Shown: positions 34,606 to 46,191 of the stretch, in pieces
Layout: each line of letters opens with the position of its first letter
Numbering within the stretch: position 1 is the first letter of the stretch
Assembly (NCBI GenBank): GCA_012861695.1
Contig: JAAOOA010000086.1
Location: 1,737,501 to 1,801,500, forward strand
Origin: Trematomus loennbergii
Taxonomy: Eukaryota; Chordata; Actinopteri; Perciformes; Nototheniidae
Reading direction: 5' to 3'
Length of the DNA stretch: 64,000 bases
The notes under the pieces: model-generated
Database searches by the model: none
Seen by the model: only the letters and a program-made list of their open reading frames with translations
Told to the model about the DNA's origin: nothing
Program-made: the position numbers and the translations under genes

Positions 34606-36373
34606 ACACGGTATGGGCTCTGGCAGTGTTTAAAGACTGGTTAATGGAAAAGAAAATGTGAATAGCCTTGGACAGTTACAGAAAACCTAGATCATTTTCA
34701 AATCAATATTGTGAGTCAAGTCGTTGATTTACATAGTGAGTATTAAGCGGGATGATGTGCTTCTGTCACGATCCTGATCGCCGCGTCGGTGTTCTTTTTG
34801 CATTAATATCCACCTCGCTGCCCATTATCACTTAAAAAGATGCAGAGGTCTGCCCTACACCCTCAGAATAATTACCAAGAAGTTCTGGTTTATTTCTTCT
34901 GCCAGTAGGATGTGAAGAAGTTGTCTCAGCTGTTGTTATACTGCTGGAACCATTCAGTCAATGTTGAGGCTTTACACTTAGACACAAAAGGGACTTCCAG
35001 GCATGCAAAAGCTTAAAATAAATTCCTTTTACATACGGTTTGCTGACAAGGTGTGATTGAACTATTCTCAAATATCTCACATCGGTACTTAAACCACTGC
35101 ATTCTAGTGATGACTCTACTCAAACCAATCCACCAAGTCTGACTGGGGGTGATCTTGATGTGTATCTACTGTGTAAGTGACGGGAGCTAAGGATAGCTAC
35201 AGACAATTAGAGTATTCACAACCTATTCATTGACTGATCTAGTGGGACGTAGGAATGATGGTGTGGTGCAGAGGAGGGAATAAAAAAAGGAGGAATGGTG
35301 TTACAAGGGGGATTGTGAGGAAATAACTAAGAGCACACTTAGGCGGGTCTCACTGACTCTGGGAAAATTGGTTTGACCACCTCACCCACCTTCCTTTCCC
35401 TCTTTAATTATTACCAGACGGGCCACATTTGAAGCTAGAGGCTTGCCATTCTTGTCTGCAAGTGTGTGAGTGCACTCAGAGATCAGGGTGGACAGGAGGT
35501 CATTGTGATGTGCCACCACACGGTCGAAGAGTCTTTCAGAAATCCTCTGTTAGTTTAAATTGACACACAGCATCATGCAGTCGGCCAGCGCCTGCTCCTC
35601 GCTCCGCTCTCAGTTCGCCGCACGGTGAAGTGTTTAATCCAGACTGTCAGAGGTAAGGCATGCCTGCCCTCACTCCGTGCCAGAGGTATTTCCTCTCAGA
35701 CCTGTTCCAGTGTAAACCCAAAGGGACATGTCTGCCTCTGCCAGCTCCAGCAGTCAAAACAACCCTCAGCTCACAATGTTCCTTTCAGCGGGGACACTCC
35801 TGCAACCATGTCTGCAGAATGCATGTATCCTGATACACGTTTCAAATCATCAGCACACTGACACGCATCATTCATACACTTGCACTATATGTGACAGTAG
35901 TTCCACATGTTGGGAATTATTTCCTTTCTCTCTCAGAGTGAGATGAGATTGAGTAAGTTGATTTAATGTCTGTGTGTACAATTCTGAGCACAGACTCAGT
36001 CCATTAGCCCAGAAAACAATGTCTTACCTGTTTGTCTTTTCCTAAACACTTTTCCTCAATAAATTGTAAAACATTAATTGAAATAGAATTCCTAAGGACA
36101 GCAAGACAGGGAAAGGGAAAAAACAACAGTGGTGCGAAGAGAACCCAACCGAAGCATTCCTGTTTGAAACAGAATTACCCATCCTCAAATAGAGGTTTTT
36201 GAATGTACGTGTGCACTTAAAGTGACCACTTAAACCGGAGCAGATGTTGACTGCCAAATGGTGCGTTTCCTTAAATGTTCTTGCACTATCTCATTTTCTT
36301 TGGTGACGGATGGTCAAGTTTACCCTATGCTAAAGGAGACAATAATGGAAGTTTAACGCACATTTTCTTAGCA
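34606..36373. other. Low-repeat intergenic stretch
   Basis: Mostly unique-looking DNA with one exon-like block on the minus strand (35416-35547, listed separately). There is also a GC-richer patch at 35575-35635 that ends in a possible donor CAGAGGTAAGG. No gene could be named. Confidence 0.4.
35416..35547 (-). CDS. Unidentified exon-like open block
   Basis: On the minus strand the sequence is open for 44 codons between a plausible acceptor (TTAAACTAACAG at 35548-35559) and a plausible donor (CTG|GTAATA at 35415). It encodes ISERLFDRVVAHHNDLLSTL followed by ISECTHTLADKNGKPLASNV. The composition is protein-like, with balanced charge and no repeats. I cannot identify the protein, and neighbouring exons were not found. 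It could be an exon of an unseen gene, a pseudogene piece or an old mobile-element fragment. Confidence 0.3.
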
Positions 36374-37020
36374 TTAAAGATCTCCTATCATGCTATTTTT
36401 AGGCATATATTATGGGTCTCAGATATATAAAATAATATTAAAAAACATGACTATGATGTGTTTTGCTCACAATACCAAACAGATCATGCATTTTAGACAT
36501 CCCTCATATCCCTCTATTTCAGCATGGATGTATAATAAGACTGGATACAGCGTTGGAGGCAAGGCCTCGTTCATTCTTATGAGAGCTGCTCATTGGCACA
36601 TGAGGACAAAATGGCCTGACATTTTCGAGAGCAAAACATCACAGATTACCCATCATGCCTTGCTGTAAGACCAGAAGTACCCGTATGTGCGCTCATAGAG
36701 CATGCGCAGTTGAGTTGCCCCTTACCCCCGCCTCCGATCTCCCGCTCTCGGCTCAGTAGAATGAATGGAGAGAGAAAATAAATCTGGATTCGGCTTTTAG
36801 TGCCTTTTACAACTTTAAGGACCTAATTATTCTAATAAGGGCTATACAATAGTTTATACTGGGTAGTTTATTTCGTTTTAATGTTAGTCAATGGGAAAAA
36901 GTCTTTCTGGGCCCGGTTACGTCACGGACTGATACGGAAATTGTAGTACCGCCCTTTGGACACTCCGAATATTTTCCTTAGAGCTCGGAGCACTTCCTGG
37001 GGGCTTGTATTTCAGCCCTG
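36374..37020 (+). mobile_element. MITE end (TTAAAGATCTCCTATCATGC type)
   Basis: Begins ATTAAAGATCTCCTATCATG. An inverted copy of this terminus occurs at about 43998-44016 (GCATGATAGGAGACTTTTAA). Internal GC-richer sequence such as GAGCATGCGCAGTTGAG runs to the next MITE. Its own right terminus was not found, so the extent is approximate. Confidence 0.45.
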
Positions 37021-37813
37021 TAATGGCGCAGTTCCACTACAGCGCGGAGCTCGCTTTAAGCGTGCCGTGTCGTGCCGTACCCGTTTTTGGTTGCGCTTCC
37101 ACTAGGCCTAGTTACGGCCCGGCCCGGCCCGGGGCCACTTTTTCACCTCTTTTCTGGCCCGACAAAATTGTGGTTCTATCGGGGCCAACAAACAGGGCTG
37201 AGTCGGGCTGAGTATGCTAAACTAGAGAGAGGAGCGCTGGCAAGAGGTCTACAACTACAACAAGATGGACATATTTGACCGTGATTTAATTGTAATACAC
37301 GTTTCAAAATGATGCCGAAGTAACAACATACTGATACCGGTTAGTAAAAACCATGAATTAATGCTTTGACAAGTCTGCAGACAGACGGCAGGCGAAAAAC
37401 CTTTTAAAATTCGTTTTTTTCTAGATGGAGATTGGCTAAGCTAACGCAGTATATGCTCCGACCGTCCACACTCACAACAACGGCCTATACAGACATAAAT
37501 AAAGCAGCGACTGTATTCGCCATGACACAGACAGTCTATGGTGTGTACTTGTTTAACTTTTGTCTAGTTTCTGAACATATATGAGGAGCTGTGAGCTCTG
37601 AGTGCTAACAGCTAACGGCTGTGTTGTTTTTCTGGGGTTCTCATTGAAGATGACGTCACGGCTCCGCCTACACTGCGTTACTATAGTAACTACCCCAGTT
37701 CCTAAACTGTAATGGAAGCGCAGCATGAAGTGAGTCGGCCCAACGCGGCCAAGCCGTACCGAGCCGTACCGAGCGTGGCCGAGGCCGACCGTGTAGTGGA
37801 ACTGCGGCATTAG
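37021..37813 (-). mobile_element. MITE with TAATGGCGCAGTTCCACT termini, copy 2
   Basis: Ends TAATGGCGCAGTTCCACTAC and GTAGTGGAACTGCGGCATTA are inverted repeats. Internal sequence matches copy 1 (9746-10306) in reverse orientation, for example AATGCTTTGACAAGTCTGC and GATGACGTCA. It carries a longer middle and GGCCCGGCCC repeats near 37118. Confidence 0.78.
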
Positions 37814-37938
37814 AGAATGGCTGATTCTGGGTCCTTATCTTGAAAAAAAAAAAAAGGAGGGAGCTAATGCCTGCTCAGAATTCTACGAGATGCAGCTAAA
37901 TGCTGCCGTGATTAAATGCCAATGTTTGTCTTTCTCAC

Positions 37939-40900
37939 TTGCCTGCTATGATGGTTCTTCAGGACTGCTTCTTGAGCTCTAATCTCACTTTCACTGAGTT
38001 TGCTGGTGATTTTATAGCAGATGACAATGTATGTGTGTCGGTTAAGAGGAAAAGGTGCCTGGTTTTCTTGCTATTATTACTATCAGGGAATGTACAACTA
38101 AACCCTGGACCGCCCAGTAGCAGTAGTAGTCAGATAGCTACTCCTGCTGATTTTAATTCTAGATCTGGGTTGGGATTCATTCACTTAAATGTGCGCAGTC
38201 TGTTACCTAAGTTAGATTTTGTCCGCATTTGGACGAGCTCTGACGCTGATGTCATTGTCTTATCAGAAACGTGGCTAGATAAATCTATTTTGGCCTCTGA
38301 CATCTACTTAAATGGTTATAGTGTATATCGTACCGACCGTCCTAAAAAAGGTGGTGGCGTTGCCATTTATGTGAAAAATAAGTTTTGTGTAACCAAGATG
38401 GTTTCCAAATCTATTAGTAAACAACTAGAATTTTTAGCCTTAAATATAGAAGTGGCAAAGGGTCAACAGGTCATGGTGGTGGGCTGTTACAGACCCCCCT
38501 CATCTGTCAAGGACTCTTCATCTTCATTGGCAAAACTTTTATCTCAACTAGACTACAAGGAAATAGTGTTACTTGGTGATTTTAACTGGGACTGGTTAAC
38601 TTCTGTGTCAGAGGATTTGAAAAACCTTTGTATCTCTTTGAATATTACTCAGATTATAGACAGTCCTACTCGCCCTAACATTAAGTTCCCAAATAAATCC
38701 TCCCTAATTGATCTCATTCTAACTAATGTTCCCTATAAATACTCATCTGTGGGAGTATTTGCGAATGATGTGAGTGACCACTGTGCTGTAGCCACAATTA
38801 GGGACACTAAGGTCCAAAAGGTTAAACCTCGTATTATCATTAAGAGAGACATAAAACATTTTGTGGAGCAGGGTTTTGTTCATGATCTGTTTGGGTTTGA
38901 TTGGGGAATAATTGATCTGTGTGCTGATGTAGAAACTGCATGGTCTTATTTTTATCTTGGTTTTATGGAGATCATTGATAGACATGCACCCCTACGTACT
39001 TTAGAGTAAAGGGACGAGACAATCCTTGGTTTTCTGCTGAACTGTCCAGTCTCCTACATGAGAGAAACAAGGCCTGGGCAAAGGCTAGGAAATCAGGCTC
39101 AGAGGTAGAATGGCTACGTTTTAGGCAGCTAAGGAATAGCTTCACAAGTATTATCTGTCAGTTACCACAGAAAACCTGAACAACCCGAAAAATTCTGGAA
39201 AGCCATAAAATCGATATCCACCGGTGAGATCCGTAATGAGCTACCTCCATGCCTTACCACAGCATCTGGCTCTATATCGGACAGGGCCACCATGTTAAAT
39301 TGCTTTAATAAGCATTTTGTGTCCTGTGGCTCTCTGTTTGATTCTGTGACTAACTCTGCTTCTGTGAACACCACAATCTGTGACTCTGAACAATGTGGTC
39401 TGGAAAACCCTTTCAGTTTTACTCCTTTTACTGTTAATGTTGTTCGTGAAGCATTATCTAAGTTAGATCCTAAGAAACCGGCCGGCCCGGACAACGTGGA
39501 ACCTTTCTTTTTAAAGATAGCTGCAGATTTTATTGCTCCACCTCTCACTACTCTTTTTAACCTCTCCCTCAGCACGAACAAATCCCTAAAGTATGGAAGT
39601 CAGCGTATGTCCTGCCTCTACTAAAAGGAGGGGAGGCAACTATTTTAAATAACTATAGGCCAATCTCTAAATTGTCAGTTCTGGCTAAGGTTCTTGAACG
39701 CCTAGTGAGTGAACAGGTAAAGGAGTTTTTATGTAACAATGACATTCTGTCTAAACATCAGTCAGGCTTCAGAAAGCAACATATCACCATCACTGCCACA
39801 ATGAAAGTGGTGAATGACATTACGAGTATTTTAGATAATAAGCAGAGTTTGCAGCTCTATTTATTGATCTGTCCAAAGCGTTTGATACCGTCGATCATCG
39901 CATCTTAAAGCAGAGGCTACTCAGTATTGGCTTATCCAGCCATGCAGTAGGGTGGTTTGTGAACTACCTCTCTGAAAGGTCCCAATGTGTTAAGTTTGAT
40001 GGGCTCACTTCTGAGTGGTTAAACATCACTAATGGTGTACCACAAGGTTCAGTTTTAGGTCCGCTATTATTCTCTATCTATATTAATAGTTTAGGTGAAA
40101 ATGTCGAAGGAGCAACCTTACATTTTTATGCGGACGATACCGTGATGTACTGTGCAGGTCCCTCCATTAAGGAGGCTGTTGTTGAATTACAGGCTGTTTT
40201 TAACATTATTCAGGCTCAGCTCTCTGAACTTAAGCTTCTTTTAAATGTTGATAAAACCAAGGTAATGCTCTTTTCTAAAGCTAAAAATACTTTTGTAACT
40301 ACGCAAGGAATACAACTTGAAGTGGTTGCCTGTTACAAATACCTGGGTATCTGGCTTGATGACTGTCTCACTTTTAAATTTCATGTAAATAACCTGCTTA
40401 AAAAACTGAGGGTTAGACTAGGTTTCTTTTACAGAAATAAGTCCTGTTTCTCGCTTGAGGCCAGGAAAAGGCTCTGTGACCTTTTTACCTGTGCTGGACT
40501 ATGGTGATATGATATACTGTATATGAATGCACCTGCCAATTACCTGAGCAAGTTAGATGCTGCGTATAACAGTGCACTGAGATTTCTGAGAAATTGTAAA
40601 GCACTTACGCATCACTGTACCCTGTATACCAAGGCGGCTTTGCCATCACTTACTGTACGGAGGCTCAGTCACTGGTACATGTTCATTTACAAAGCCATGT
40701 TGGATAAACTACCATCTTATATCTGCTCCCTGATCTCTCGGCGAATTGAAAGTAGTTATTGCCTGAGATCGCATGCTGTGGTTTTATTAAATGTGCCAAG
40801 TGCTAGGACTGTCTTAGGGAAGAAAGCTTTTAGATGTGCAGCTCCACTAACTTGGAACAGTCTGCACAAATAATGGAAAATGACCAATCTGGTACCACTA

Positions 40901-41130
40901 CATGTTTTTAAAGCTTGGTTGGATGCTACACAATCAGATGCTGTTGGTACCTGTACATGTGGATAGATATGTAAATTGTAATCCCTGTAATTGTTGCTGT
41001 ATGATGTCCTTTGGTTGTTCTGTTGTTTATGTTTTTATGTCTTCGTGTGGAACCTACTGCTGCAGGTCTCCCTTGAAAAATCTCAATGGGATTTCACCTG
41101 GATAAATAAAGATTTTGAATTTAATTGAAT
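37939..41130 (+). mobile_element. Nearly complete LINE (CR1/Rex-type superfamily), endonuclease and RT
   Basis: The open frame 37939-39009 (356 codons) has a 2A-like LLLLLSGNVQLNPGP, then an apurinic endonuclease (FIHLNVRSLLPKLD, LSETWLDKSI, VVGCYRPPSS, LLGDFNWDW, DHCAVATI). After frame changes near 39009, 39575, 39850 and 40495 the RT follows: [46 protein letters not shown] (about 40127) and YKYLGIWLDD. The C-terminal block SALRFLRNCKALTHH to TWNSL is at 40523-40870. The 3' UTR ends in CACCTGGATAAATAAAGATT at about 41108. A second copy of the same 3' end lies at 47490-47690. The frame breaks make it inactive as read. Confidence 0.88.
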
Positions 41131-41377
41131 GTTCCAAACCACATCAAGGATTATTTCTGAAACAGTATGGAGCTCAAATGCTTTTTCTCTTGAGGATTTA
41201 CCTCAAGGTGAGTACTTTTTTTATTTCCTGCTTTTTTACACATGTACTCTTTCCAGTACAGGTTAGCTCTGAGTGTTAGCGATGCATGCTACACTGCAAC
41301 AGCCCTTCCAAAAACAAGCAAAAATATTCTTGAATCAAGTCAGATTTTCCTGTATCAATCAAAATAATCTGCCAATG

Positions 41378-42759
41378 GGGTGAGGCAGAGGTGGGACCAA
41401 GTCATTGTTTTGCAAGTCCGAGTCAAGTCTCAAGTCTTTGCGCTCAAGTCCGAGTCAAGTCTCAAGTCTTTGCGCTCAAGTCCGAGTCAAGTCTCAAGTC
41501 TTTGCGCTCAAGTCCGAGTCAAGTCTCAAGTCTTTGCGCTCAAGTCCGAGTCAAGTCTCAAGTCTTTGCGCTCAAGTCCAAGTCAAGTCTCAAGTCAGGA
41601 TGGGAAAGTTCAAGTCAAGTCCAAGTCCTAAACTTTGACAAAACAAGTCTTAAACAAGTCCTTATGTGCTTTTCAACAAATGTAATGACATCGATCAACA
41701 GAATAATACTTAATAATCAAACTGCTCTTTATTAGTCACATTAATCATTTAATAATTTTTCTCTCTGCTGGTAAAGTAACGTGTTTTTTCTATTGTAAGA
41801 GGGATCAGTAAGGTAAGGCTACCGTGACGGTTTGATTCAGAAGGAGTTTAATGTATAAGATCCCTGATGTTGAGGTAACCAGAATGTTTATTTCCACTGT
41901 GTACAGCATGTTATAAGGGACCCACAATCTATCTTTATGCAAGGGATAATGTGCAGCGAGGCGTCTCTATGGGGAAGAGAACACCTGAATCTAGATCCCT
42001 CTGCAGGTGGTACTTTAAGTATATTTTGATGCTAATACTTTTGTACTTTTACTTGTAACATTTTGAATGCAGGACTTTTATTGTAACCGAGTATTCCTAC
42101 ACTCTGGTACTTTTACTCAAGTACAAGATCTGAACTTCTCCCACCTCTGACAATAAATCCTGAGAAGGTTTTTATTTTACAAATCCTGCACTCAGCTCTG
42201 CTTTCTCCAATATCATTGACATGCAGCCAGATGCTGCTTATTTTTTCGGTTTTCGCTAATTTCTTGACTTTTTCCGACGCGCTTGCATTTAAATCCGGCT
42301 CCCCGTCTCCCCGTGGCTCTGTAGCTGGCCTGTACCATTACACCTGCTGTCTTTGGAGCGTCTGCCCCCCACCCTTCTTTCACATAATGGTATGATCCTA
42401 GTGTGTCCTCGCATATGATTGGCCGCATGGTGGCTCAGCAAAATAAAGTCCCGCCCCTGCCTGCATGGATTCTCAGCAAGAGTTGCAGCGGCTGAAGATT
42501 CTGCTCTCCCCGACGGGAGTCTGCTCTTCTAGCGGCATCTCGCGATGGCGTGTTGGAGACCCCTGAATTAAATGATCAAGTCACCTCAAGTCAGAAGGCT
42601 CAAGTCCAAGTCAAGTCCCGAGTCATGAGTGTTCAAGTCCAAGTCGAGTCGCAAGTGTTTTGTGATTTTGTCAAGTCGAGTCCAAAGTCATCAAATTGGT
42701 GACTCGAGTCTGAATCGAGTCCAAGTCATGTGACTCGAGTCCACACCTCTGGGGTGAGC
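41378..42759. mobile_element. hAT-type non-autonomous element (CAAGTC-rich)
   Basis: The element 41386-42751 has ends CAGAGGTGGG and CCACACCTCTG. The flanking 8-mers GGGTGAGG (41378-41385) and GGGTGAGC (42752-42759) match at 7 of 8 positions, as expected of a hAT target duplication. The interior is full of CAAGTC/GAGTC words, with a 32-bp tandem repeat near the left end and a piece of the ACTTTTACTT repeat at 42010-42150. No transposase. Confidence 0.72.
41405..41585 (+). repeat. 32-bp tandem repeat, five units
   Basis: The phrase CAAGTCTTTGCGCTCAAGTC recurs with period 32 at 41433, 41465, 41497, 41529 and 41561, with almost no divergence. It lies inside the hAT-type element. Confidence 0.92.
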
Positions 42760-43004
42760 CAAATTTGCTTGGCTAGAATTCTTAAAACTAGAAATAAAAG
42801 ATCGTAATGGGCCTTGAAATTAGACAAAAATGTAAGCACATTTTGCTTATTACAAGCAATGATTCCTGAATTATTTAAGAAAGAATAACTTAAAATTAGT
42901 GTTTTGGTTGAGTTGACTAAGAATGTATTTCTTAAATTCAGTTTAAAAATCAGCAAATAAAGCTTACAATAAGAATTAAATTCTTTAATTGGCATAATAT
43001 ATTA

Positions 43005-43192
43005 CATTACATTACATGTTACTTGTTGCTTGTTACTTGTTAGACGCTTTTATCCAAAGCGACTTACATACTCAGTACTGTGGGCAATCCCCACAGGAGC
43101 AATTTGGGGTGAAGTGTCTCAGGGACACAACGACATGCTGACTGCAGTGGGGTTTGAACACCAATGCACTAGGTCACTGCGCCACACGCCTC
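43005..43192 (-). mobile_element. tRNA-derived SINE, nearly complete
   Basis: On the minus strand it starts GGCGTGTGGCGCAGTGACC (A box TGGCGCAGTGA). It carries the B box GTGTTCAAACCCC and ends with TAAGTCGCTTTGGATAAAAG and ACAAGTAAC units. The same tail is at 3714-3765. Confidence 0.8.
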
Positions 43193-43745
43193 TATATAAT
43201 TGCAATTGTCTTAAATTAAGACATCAGAAACATTCTTATATTTAGACTTTTTTGTATTCAAACATGAACACATTTAACAACATTGTGTGGTCATTTTAAA
43301 CTGTTTTCAATTTTGATCAATGAGTGCCGTGCAATACTTCTACTTGTATTTTTGGTGTGTGTGTGTGTGTTGTGTATACCACACCACAGTTGTTTCAATG
43401 GCAATTTGAAAAGTGAATAGACAGCTCTCGACAATGAATAAATATATATGAAATGTAAAATTGGTGTCATTTCATCAGATTCTTAAATTGAGAAGTTGTT
43501 TGATGGTTTATTTCTTAAATTAAGAAAAAATAAATCTGTTCCATGCTGGGAATTTATACGAACCAATGCTGTAACTTGTTACTGGTTAATTCTAACTCAA
43601 TATAAGATAGTTTTTTCAAAGTAAGAATACTTTTCTCAAGCAAAACATTCTTAACAAGATAATTTGACTTTTTAGACGAAAAATAAGAATTGTTTCCCAG
43701 AAACAAGTTTTTTTAACTTTCTTAAAATTCATTTTTTGCAGTGTA

Positions 43746-44018
43746 ATGTAAGCAAATACCATATTATGTCCAAAACACGTTATGGCATTGTTTCTGATAG
43801 GGCCGTGGGTGTAAAGCCAGCCCACATTTCCGATATTACGTCATATCGGACGCAAATCTGGATCAGCTCCGTTGTACGGTTTTTAGAGATTTGGGTACGG
43901 AGGAAAAGAGAGAGGGTTTTATTTTCTGACACTTTGTGAGTTCCCTGACACACTGGGGACACATATTTATGTATAAAGGACATTAAAAAGTGCATTTTGC
44001 ATGATAGGAGACTTTTAA
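43746..44018 (-). mobile_element. MITE end (inverted relative to 36374)
   Basis: Ends GCATGATAGGAGACTTTTAA, the inverted complement of the terminus at 36374. Internal sequence TACGTCATATCGGACGCAAA was not matched elsewhere. It may be one half of a MITE. Confidence 0.45.
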
Positions 44019-44159
44019 GATAATACCACCAGCTCTTACCTACACTTTATCATCATTGTATTGTTGTTATGTATACAGCTGTAGCGCAGATAATGGGTGC
44101 ATACAATGTAACATTAGCTAAAGTTATGTAGGAAGATAACGTGGATTTGCACAAGCGAT
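44019..44159. other. Short unassigned spacer
   Basis: Nothing recognised between the MITE end and the LINE 3' tail. Confidence 0.3.
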
Positions 44160-46016
44160 ACAGTCACATCAAGGTTCAAGGTTCAAGGTTCTTTATTGTC
44201 AAACTAACATAGCTACAGAGTAATTATGTCGTTGAAAATCTTATGTCACAGGCTTCTCCAACAATGCAACATAATAATACAGATAGTAAAAGTAATACAA
44301 AAAGAAAAATAGTTCTAAAATAAAGTGAGAGAGAAAAAAAAGAGGAATAGTGCAGTACGAGTCTATATACAAGTTATTGGAATGATATATATTAGATAGT
44401 AGATATATATTACTAAGTAGCAGATGAATGTTCTGAAGTTGTTTCAGCAGTTCAATTGTTTAACAGTCTCACTGCCCGCGGGAAGAAACTGTCTCCGAAT
44501 CTTCTTGTCCTTGCCAGGATGCGGTGAAATGTGTGTGTATGTACAGCTCTCAACATGCCCAGACTTGTAGTGATTTTCACCTCTTTTAATACCACATTAC
44601 GTCACACGTTTGATGCGCGCCCGTGATTGAACATCTCTTTATTTAAAAAATACGGGGAATACGGATCTCGGGTCTCCCCTGGGTCTCCCTCCATGCTCCC
44701 TGTGCGACGCATGTTTGGCGTGCCTGGATTGAAAATGCTTTATTTAAAACAAAACAAGGACAATAACAAAGCAGTCTTCACAACGGCCGGACAAAATACT
44801 TTGAGCCGCCCTATAGCCAAAGACACTGTTTAAAGCATAATAAAGACAATATATAGAGAGCATAATGTTTTTAATGCAATGCAGCAACGTATGCTTCAGC
44901 AGAGAATGGCCCGCGGCGGGAAGCATTCGCTCGTGATCTCAAGAAGCCTATGGACATCCCGGAAAGTTGAAAATGTACGCTAAAGGCCGCCCCCGTTGCG
45001 TTGGAAAAAGACCACAGGGGACCTTGACATAACGTCAACATACGCCAACCTGGGAGTGAGGATGTGTTGACCAGGCCGTGATGCAGCCAGTCAGGATACT
45101 CTCTATGGTGCACCTGTAGAAGTTGCAGAGTATCCTGGAGTCCATTTTGAACCTCCTCAGCCTGCGGAGGAAGAAGAGCCGCTGTCGAGCTTTCTTGGTG
45201 ATGGTGGTGGTGTGAAGAGACCATGTCAGGTCCTCAGTGATGTGGACCCCAAGGAACCTGAAGCTTTTGACTCTCTCCACCGTAGTCCCATTGATGGCGA
45301 TGGGGGCGTGTCCCTCTCCCTGCTGCTTCCTGTAATCCACAATCAGCTCCTTTGTTTTGCTGACGTTGAGATGGAGGTTGTTATCCTGGCACCAAGATGT
45401 CAGGTTTTCGACCTCCTCTCTGTACGCCGTCTCGTCGTCGTCTGTGATCTGGCCGATGATGGTCGTGTCATCAGCAAACTTCACGATGGTGTTGGAGCTG
45501 TGTGTGGCCACGCAGTCGTGAGTGAACAGGGAGTAGAGGAGAGGGCTGAGCATGCAGCCTTGAGGGGCTCCGGTGTTGAGGATCAGGGTGGAGGATGTGA
45601 TGTTTCCCACCCGCACTGCCTGGGGTCTGCCCGTCAGGAAGTTCAGGATCCAGTCACAGAGGGCGCTGTTGAGCCCGAGGTCTCTGAGCTTGATGACCAG
45701 CTTGGAGGGCACAATAGAGTGGCGAAGTCACGCCCATCTACTTCCGGTCCATGGGACCTTATTTCGGAAAAATTATGCATTGAAGTCAATGGGGAGAGAA
45801 AACTTATCTTTTGATCCCGTTTGAATTGTGCCATGAATTACACATATGATGTTTTTCAATCTTAAAAAATAATTTCCATGTCAAAAAAGTCACAGTTTGT
45901 CGTAAAACTGTTGAAATATAAGACTATGAAAAATACGCAACTAGAAAGACTACAAATCCCAGAGTTGCGTAAGTGATGTCACAATTGTTTTCCTCCACTA
46001 AGAGATAGCTAAGATC

Positions 46017-46051
46017 AGCGCCATATAGATAGAATCTATCTATATGGCGCT
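46017..46051. repeat. Perfect palindrome, 17-bp arms, 1-nt centre
   Basis: AGCGCCATATAGATAGA and its exact complement TCTATCTATATGGCGCT flank a single A. It lies 26 bp upstream of the THAP-like start codon. Confidence 0.95.
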
Positions 46052-46077
46052 GGCTAAGATAAGATAACTTTAACAAG

Positions 46078-46191
46078 ATGCCTGTGTGCTTAGTACCAGG
46101 TTGTTATCATACCAGCAATGGGTCTTGCTCGTTCTTTCGCTTCCCGTCTGATGAAAGGACCAGGAGTGGCTTGATCAAGTTAGCTACATAG
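46078..46191 (+). pseudogene. THAP-domain first exon, transposase-like
   Basis: The frame opens MPVCLVPGCYHTSNGSCSFF and continues RFPSDERTRSGLIK before a stop at 46189. The C-x4-C spacing after the start, then SFFRFP, is the N-terminal half of a C2CH THAP zinc finger, the DNA-binding domain of P-element transposases and of host THAP proteins. The second C-x2-H pair is missing. A possible donor (CAA|GTTAGC at about 46179) would splice it to a lost second exon. It is inside the long-TIR element. The piece is too short to encode a working protein alone. Confidence 0.6.

Larger units (their letters stand above)
41292..43743. mobile_element. TA-flanked element with CACTGCAA termini, carrying nested insertions
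   Basis: Ends CACTGCAA (41292) and TTTGCAGTG (43743) are inverted and directly flanked by TA (41290-41291 and 43744-43745), which suggests a Tc1/mariner-type non-autonomous element. The familiar fish sequence AAAAATATTCTTGAATCAAG lies inside. A hAT-type element (41386-42751) and a SINE (43005-43192) are inserted in it. Confidence 0.6.

Noticed and set aside
41380..41735. Ser/Lys/Val-rich repeat frames (KSQVFALKSESS)
   Set aside because: They arise from the 32-bp tandem repeat in a non-coding hAT element. The same sequence is open in all three plus frames.
45212..45814. 200-codon plus-strand frame
   Set aside because: It is antisense to the conserved RT of the minus-strand Rex1-like LINE and has no domain of its own.
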